Assembly: GCA_029204225.1 (NCBI GenBank)
Contig: CM055105.1
Span: 51,844,331 to 51,908,330 of the forward strand
Origin: Diphasiastrum complanatum
Lineage: Eukaryota > Streptophyta > Lycopodiopsida > Lycopodiales > Lycopodiaceae
DNA length: 64,000 nucleotides
Reading direction: 5' to 3'
Shown here: positions 59,637 through 64,000 of the stretch, piece after piece
Position numbering within the stretch: the first letter of the stretch is position 1
Layout of the letters: each line of letters starts with the position of its first letter
Notes under the pieces: generated by a model
Database searches by the model: none
What the model saw: the letters and a program-made list of their open reading frames with translations, nothing else
What the model was told of the DNA's origin: nothing
Made by a program: the position numbers and the translations under genes

Positions 59637-61290
59637 CTAGTACAAGAGGTTTTGTTGAAATTGATAGGGTTAATCCAAATCAAAGCCAAAATTAGCAGTT
59701 TTTTGGAAACTAGTCAAATTTTGGGTAGCGAGTTGGATTTGATAGATATTCTCAAATTTTTTGGACCAGAACTTGTTGTGGGCTATAGGAACCCTTTTTA
59801 CACGTGTGAGGCTGTACAACTCCTGTTTTGGCTGAGATAATTCAAAAATTTGTACAATTTGACTCACACACCCAATTCGAGAGATTTTTGGTGCAAAATC
59901 AGGCATTTTTTATAGAGAATCTAATCCCTTGATTAGTTCTTGGATTAGATCAGCCAAGAAATTAAATCTGAAGCTTGAAATAGGTGCATTAATTGATCAT
60001 CTCTAATTTTTTGAGTGCATGTTGAAGTTGAAAAAGATTTTGCTAAAAATCATAGATTAAGGAGTGATATGCAAGGTGAGAGGTTGAAATCCATTGTACC
60101 ATCACTCTAGATTTGTTCAAGGGTGATAGGGTCAAGTTTAGAAACATCAATCTGCTAGAAAAAATCCTTGGATCTGTGAAACCTTTGAGAGTTTCTAGTG
60201 CATATAGAGCATCTATGCAAATCTTTTGTAGAATTTGACATAGATTGGCTTAAATTGAGAGTTCTAGAAAAGAGATTGAGATCCAAGTCACATTGTTATA
60301 CCCTACTCAATTTGTTTGAGTAATTTGAAGGTTTGAAAAGAGTCATTAAGGTGTCTATGACAAATGTGTAGAGAGAGATCCAATTTTCTAAGAGCTCCTT
60401 CCTTTGTAGAGGGCAAGATCTAGAAGCTCATTATGTGTTGTTATTGGTGAAGAATTTGTCTTCTCCTATGTAATCAAATCTTTCTAAGTGGCATTAGCTC
60501 TTTGAAGCACAATATCTTAGTGAGAAAAATCACAACTTTTTATTTTGAATTTCATTCCAAGCCTCTAAAGGTAGAGTAATTGGTAGAATCCAATAGGGGT
60601 GATAGAATCAATTTATTGAGCAAAAGTTGACATAGTATGTATGAAGCTCAATTTAGTTCTATTCAACTTTCTTTGTGAGAGTGTGAGGGTCAATTTGAGA
60701 TCCCATTGGATGTCTAGAATGAGGAGGAGTCCATATTTGAGTATTCATGCATGGTTGAGATCTTTGTGAATCTCTAGTTGTCTAATTTTTTAAGCTTTGT
60801 GAAAAATTGATGGTGTAGTTTGTTGTCAAATCAAATCAAATTCATTCTAAATCTCAAGAGTGAGATTATTTGGGTCAAGAGTGAGTCCAAAAGAAGTGAT
60901 TAAGTTTGATTTTCATGTATTTGAAACAAAACCCATCTTCTGTTGAAGAATCTCAAGTGTTGAGAGAACTAGTCAAGTGAAAAGGAAAATCTAGGTGTCA
61001 AATGTTTTTCATATCCATTTCAATTTCAAAAGAAAGAGTCATTGGTATTAAATGATTCCAATAGGATATTGGATCTGATTTCTTTAGTGATTTGATTCAA
61101 AGATTGTGTGCTTTTGTCTTAGTGATCAAAGCAAAGTTTCCAAGTGACTAGTCATTACTGTGAAGATTGATTCTTAGGTTTGTGAGCTAGATCTTTTGTA
61201 GATCCTTCTAGATTGTTGAAGATGTTCAAATATAGTCTCTTGAAAGTCACAAATTACATTTGTAGAATCATATCACAGGTTTTTATTCAC
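59637..61290 (+). other. N1 long 5' leader
   Basis: About 1.65 kb without a sustained frame. The first 350 bases align with the C2 leader; the rest is AT-rich with repeated phrases such as TTTGTGAG and TTGAAGATTG. Confidence 0.85.
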
Positions 61291-62592
61291 ATGGCATCAA
61301 TAGGTGGCATCCTATTGAAGGAAAGAAAGGATCCTAAGTGCAACCTTTGTGGCAAGGGAGGATATATTTTCTCAAGATGCTACAAAAAGAAGACCAATCC
61401 ATCCAAGGAGAACCAAAGCAAGGGGGCCGAGGTGAAGGATGGAGCTTCAAGTTCAAAATGCAAATACAAGAAGGACAAGTCCAAGGAAAGGTGTTTCCTT
61501 TTTGGAAAGGTGAATGAGGCTTGGAGTCTCACAAGGACTTGCAAGATTTGTCTTCAAGAGTCCATCACAACACATGCTGAATCTTTTGAAATTTTTCATT
61601 TGGAAGTGCATTGTTTGGTTCAAGATGCAAAGATAGATGTCACTTTCATGAAAGTAACTTGGATTTATTTTATGTCCTTGGAAAGTATACTGCTTGGAAC
61701 TTTAGATAAGTTCAAACTTATTGGTATTATCCAAGAGAAATCAATCAAGAATAAGGAGCAATCACAAAATGAAAATAGTTTCATTTATGCTCTCATGTCA
61801 ACTTATGAAGAACCATTTTGCTTTGAAGAGATTTTTGTATCTCAAAGGTGGATTAAGGTAATACTAGTTGAGTGTGATGCCTTAAAAGATAGCAAAATAT
61901 GTTTTCTTTGTAAGCTTACATTAGTTATGAAGTCAAGGAAATGGAAATATCTTCATAATGTAAGATCTTTTGGTTTCAATAAGATCATGAATGATGTGTT
62001 CATTCATAAAGATGAAAATTGTATGTTTTCAATCCTAAAGGCAAGTTGTAAACTTCTTATGAGAATAATTGAAGCATCCAAAGTGGACACTTATATCCAT
62101 AAGCAAGTAGTTAGCCTTATTGAGATGGAGATGCCTTTTGATTTCAATATTGGAAAAATCATGCCAAGTTGTGGTGATTTTTGGACTTATGTTTCTAGCA
62201 TAAGTAATCTTGATAATCATAGGAAGTGCATATTGAATGGTCATACTTGTTGTGATCATTATGAGACATGGAGGTCTCGGATTTCCATCAAGAAGGAGCA
62301 TCATGAAGAGGATCTTAAGGAGTCATCTCAAGATTCATGTGTGCCAAGGATTGAGGAGGAAAGACCTTCTCAAGTTGTGATTCCAAAAAGAAACTCAAGA
62401 AACATGGTTGAACCCATGTGGCTCACATTTCAAGGGAAAGAGGAGCATATCTCATGTGAAGGAGCAAGCCTCAAGGTCAAGCATCTACATAAAAACTGGA
62501 AGGAATCAATTTTGGAGGTGCTAGGATGGTGCAAAGCTCTCAAGCTCATCAAAGATGTCAACATCAAAGAAGCACTATCATGGATATGGTGA
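61291..62592 (+). CDS. N1 ORF: Gag scrap plus unrecognised module
   Basis: 433 codons from MASIGGILL, chosen because copia Gags here start MAS/MGS...GG..LL. The Gag capsid part is deleted, so the zinc knuckle follows at once (CNLCGKGGYIFSRC, with His replaced by Tyr), then a second decayed knuckle region (RCFLFGKVNEAW). Residues about 190-230 (FIYALMSTYEEPFCFEEIF, VECDALKDSK) are the copia RT start. Next comes the module shared with X and the 39-kb ORF: SILKASCKLLMRIIEASKVD, TYIHKQVVSLIEMEM, FWTYVSSISNLDNHRKC, CCDHYETWRSRISIKKEHH. A hinge (PKRNSRNMVEPMWLTFQGKE) and the common tail WCKALKLIKDVNIKEALSWIW-type ending close the ORF. Open throughout. Function unknown; a structural or regulatory role is only a guess. 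Confidence 0.65.
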   Translation: MASIGGILLKERKDPKCNLCGKGGYIFSRCYKKKTNPSKENQSKGAEVKDGASSSKCKYKKDKSKERCFLFGKVNEAWSLTRTCKICLQESITTHAESFEIFHLEVHCLVQDAKIDVTFMKVTWIYFMSLESILLGTLDKFKLIGIIQEKSIKNKEQSQNENSFIYALMSTYEEPFCFEEIFVSQRWIKVILVECDALKDSKICFLCKLTLVMKSRKWKYLHNVRSFGFNKIMNDVFIHKDENCMFSILKASCKLLMRIIEASKVDTYIHKQVVSLIEMEMPFDFNIGKIMPSCGDFWTYVSSISNLDNHRKCILNGHTCCDHYETWRSRISIKKEHHEEDLKESSQDSCVPRIEEERPSQVVIPKRNSRNMVEPMWLTFQGKEEHISCEGASLKVKHLHKNWKESILEVLGWCKALKLIKDVNIKEALSWIW

Positions 62593-62729
62593 TTTCAGAT
62601 CAACATCAAGCTCATTGGCTAATCTTCACACCTTTTGAACCAGCAAAGACCAATTCAGCCCATGGAGTCAAGTTCAAGATCATCATGTTTTCCATCAAGC
62701 TAGATTTACCAAGCTAGATTTTTGAGGAG
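62593..62729 (+). other. N1 3' untranslated part with polypurine tract
   Basis: Shares CTCATTGGCTAATCTTCACACC-like text with element X beyond the ORF. Ends TTTTTGAGGAG at 62719-62729, the polypurine tract next to the 3' LTR. Confidence 0.85.
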
Positions 62730-63561
62730 TGTGAAAAATGCAAAAAAAAACTTGGTAGAGGCCAAAAATCTTGTATATAGATGATTACACATGTGTGGAG
62801 CCTGTTCCCACGTGTGAAAATAATGTACTTGTCATGTACCATAATCATATAGGTTGTACATATGATTTAATTCAAGTTCTAGTGGCTAAAAAGGCCAAAA
62901 ACTAGTTTTCTAGACATATGACACATGGCATCAATCTATTGATTGCATGAGCCATATCCTTTGGTTAGGTGTCATATCACATGTGTAGAGGACAGCTCAC
63001 ATGTGTGGAATAAGCTGAAGTAGGCGAATTTTGACTTCTAGAAGATTTCCAAGTAGATCTCTATATAGAAGAAAAATGGACCAAAAGTGCTCAAAATAGA
63101 AGGTTTTGTCCAAGTGTCAGTTTTGCATGATGAATCATCATATGACAAAGCACCTTCACACGTGTGGGATCAGAGGGATGATCTGTACCACGAGCTCTCA
63201 CTTATTGTACATATAGAGCCACATTTGGCCATAATCATTGTGAGACACCAATCTTGGTTTTGGAAGCAATTTTGAGTGATTCTCTCCATTTGTCTACATT
63301 TGTTTTGATTGTTTTGAGGTTCTATCAATGTGTACTTGATTTTCAGGTTGGAGTCCGTACTCAGACAATGTTTCACACGTGTGAAACCATAAAGAACACT
63401 TACCTTCAATTAATGATTGTTCTTGTTAGGATTTTGTGTCTAGAATTGATCTAGATTGATCTTAATCTGAAGTAGATTGATCGATCAAGTAATCTGACAA
63501 CCGATCCCTTTTGAGGATCAGATTAGGATCCACTCTTGGTCCTCTTTGTACTTTTTGCACA
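62730..63561 (+). mobile_element. N1 3' LTR
   Basis: 832 bp, TGTGAAAAATGC...TTTTTGCACA, collinear with the 5' LTR. Confidence 0.96.
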
Positions 63562-63566
63562 ATTGT
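63562..63566 (+). repeat. Target-site duplication of N1, right copy
   Basis: ATTGT, matching 58789-58793. Confidence 0.93.
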
Positions 63567-64000
63567 CATTATCATTTTGGTATGCTTTTAGTCTTTAATT
63601 ACCAGTGGTTTATAGAACTTGAATATCTCGCACTTCAGTTAAAGAATCCTATTTGGAGAGTATTCCTAAAATCCAGTATTATCCTGTTGGGAAAGATTTT
63701 GGAATGATTTTTATTTTTTTCCGAGTTATGTTGAACATATATTCTAGTATCCTGTAATGGTTAAGTATGGTTTTGGATTCCAAAAAATTATGATTGATGA
63801 ATTATATGAATCTAAATATTTATGATTGAAGAATCATAAATAGATACTTAATTGTTGTCAGAGGATTATAAGAAATTATAATGATTCTTAAGTGTGATGA
63901 CTAATTCTTGATCCATTAATTGAGTAAGAATTCGAATCAATGTTTTGAATCTCTGTACTCCAGTATTATTGAAAATCTATGAATCTCACAAAAATTCTCA
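63567..64000. other. No recognisable gene; right flank of N1
   Basis: AT-rich sequence similar in style to 58250-58788, from which N1 separated it. Confidence 0.45.

Larger units (their letters stand above)
58794..63561 (+). mobile_element. Complete non-autonomous copia element N1 (4,768 bp)
   Basis: Bounded by ATTGT duplications, with two LTRs (831 and 832 bp, about two dozen differences by eye, about 97% identical), a perfect PBS and a polypurine tract. Its internal region (3,105 bp) holds only one long ORF and no integrase, RT or RNase H. It must therefore use enzymes from another copia element. Near-identical LTRs and an intact duplication point to a recent insertion. Confidence 0.95.

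Overview
The window is repeat-dense land-plant nuclear DNA, and almost every recognisable coding stretch belongs to a retrotransposon. It holds Ty1/copia elements whose primer-binding sites match plant initiator tRNA-Met (TGGTATCAGAGC). It also holds Ty3/gypsy elements of a lineage with a GPY/F-type integrase tail and no visible chromodomain. Two further primer sites match tRNA-Asp (Tat/Athila-like). The host cannot be resolved further from sequence alone. No rRNA, tRNA, CRISPR or bacterial-type feature is visible, and no convincing intact host gene.

Layout. 1-2050: 5' end of a minus-strand gypsy element (G1: gag, minisatellite leader, PBS, LTR). 6112-9578: minus-strand copia pol, cut by the 3' LTR of a second minus-strand copia-derived element (X) whose unusual ORF lies at 9696-10688. 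11339-11592: large hairpin plus a third copy. 15536-19006: degenerate intron-containing genes, one transposase-like, then a candidate Tat/Athila-like LTR, PBS and gag remnant. 20310-24815: copia LTR/PBS, three very long (GA)n tracts, and the leader of a minus-strand tRNA-Asp-primed element. 24816-27125: two copies of an unclassified repeat (R). 27126-29522: 5' half of a plus-strand copia element (LTR, PBS, gag-protease). 29978-37894: the most complete gypsy element (G2, minus strand), with integrase active-site and reverse-transcriptase changes. 37898-41008: another minus-strand copia-derived element with the unusual ORF. 41225-47465: copia pol bracketed by two 701-bp LTRs in inverted orientation, with nested fragments. 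48268-49872: copia gag-protease fused to unknown sequence. 50080-51600: two inverted copies of R. 51811-52740: copia pol remnant. 53087-57800: gypsy pol (G3, minus strand) with an extra ORF downstream of integrase. 58794-63561: a complete, apparently recent non-autonomous copia element (N1) with 831/832-bp LTRs and a perfect ATTGT target duplication.

How they relate. G1, G2 and G3 are one gypsy lineage. G1 and G2 share a leader minisatellite built on the same GGTYGAGAT core. N1 and the 27126 element share LTRs with regularly placed ACACGTGT-type palindromes. Elements X, N1 and the 39-kb element share an unrecognised protein module, joined to short remnants of the copia pol hinge and lying in different orders relative to them. 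That recurring module, the extra ORF of G3 and the transposase-like pair are the least explained coding signals. Most junctions read as nested insertions followed by truncation.
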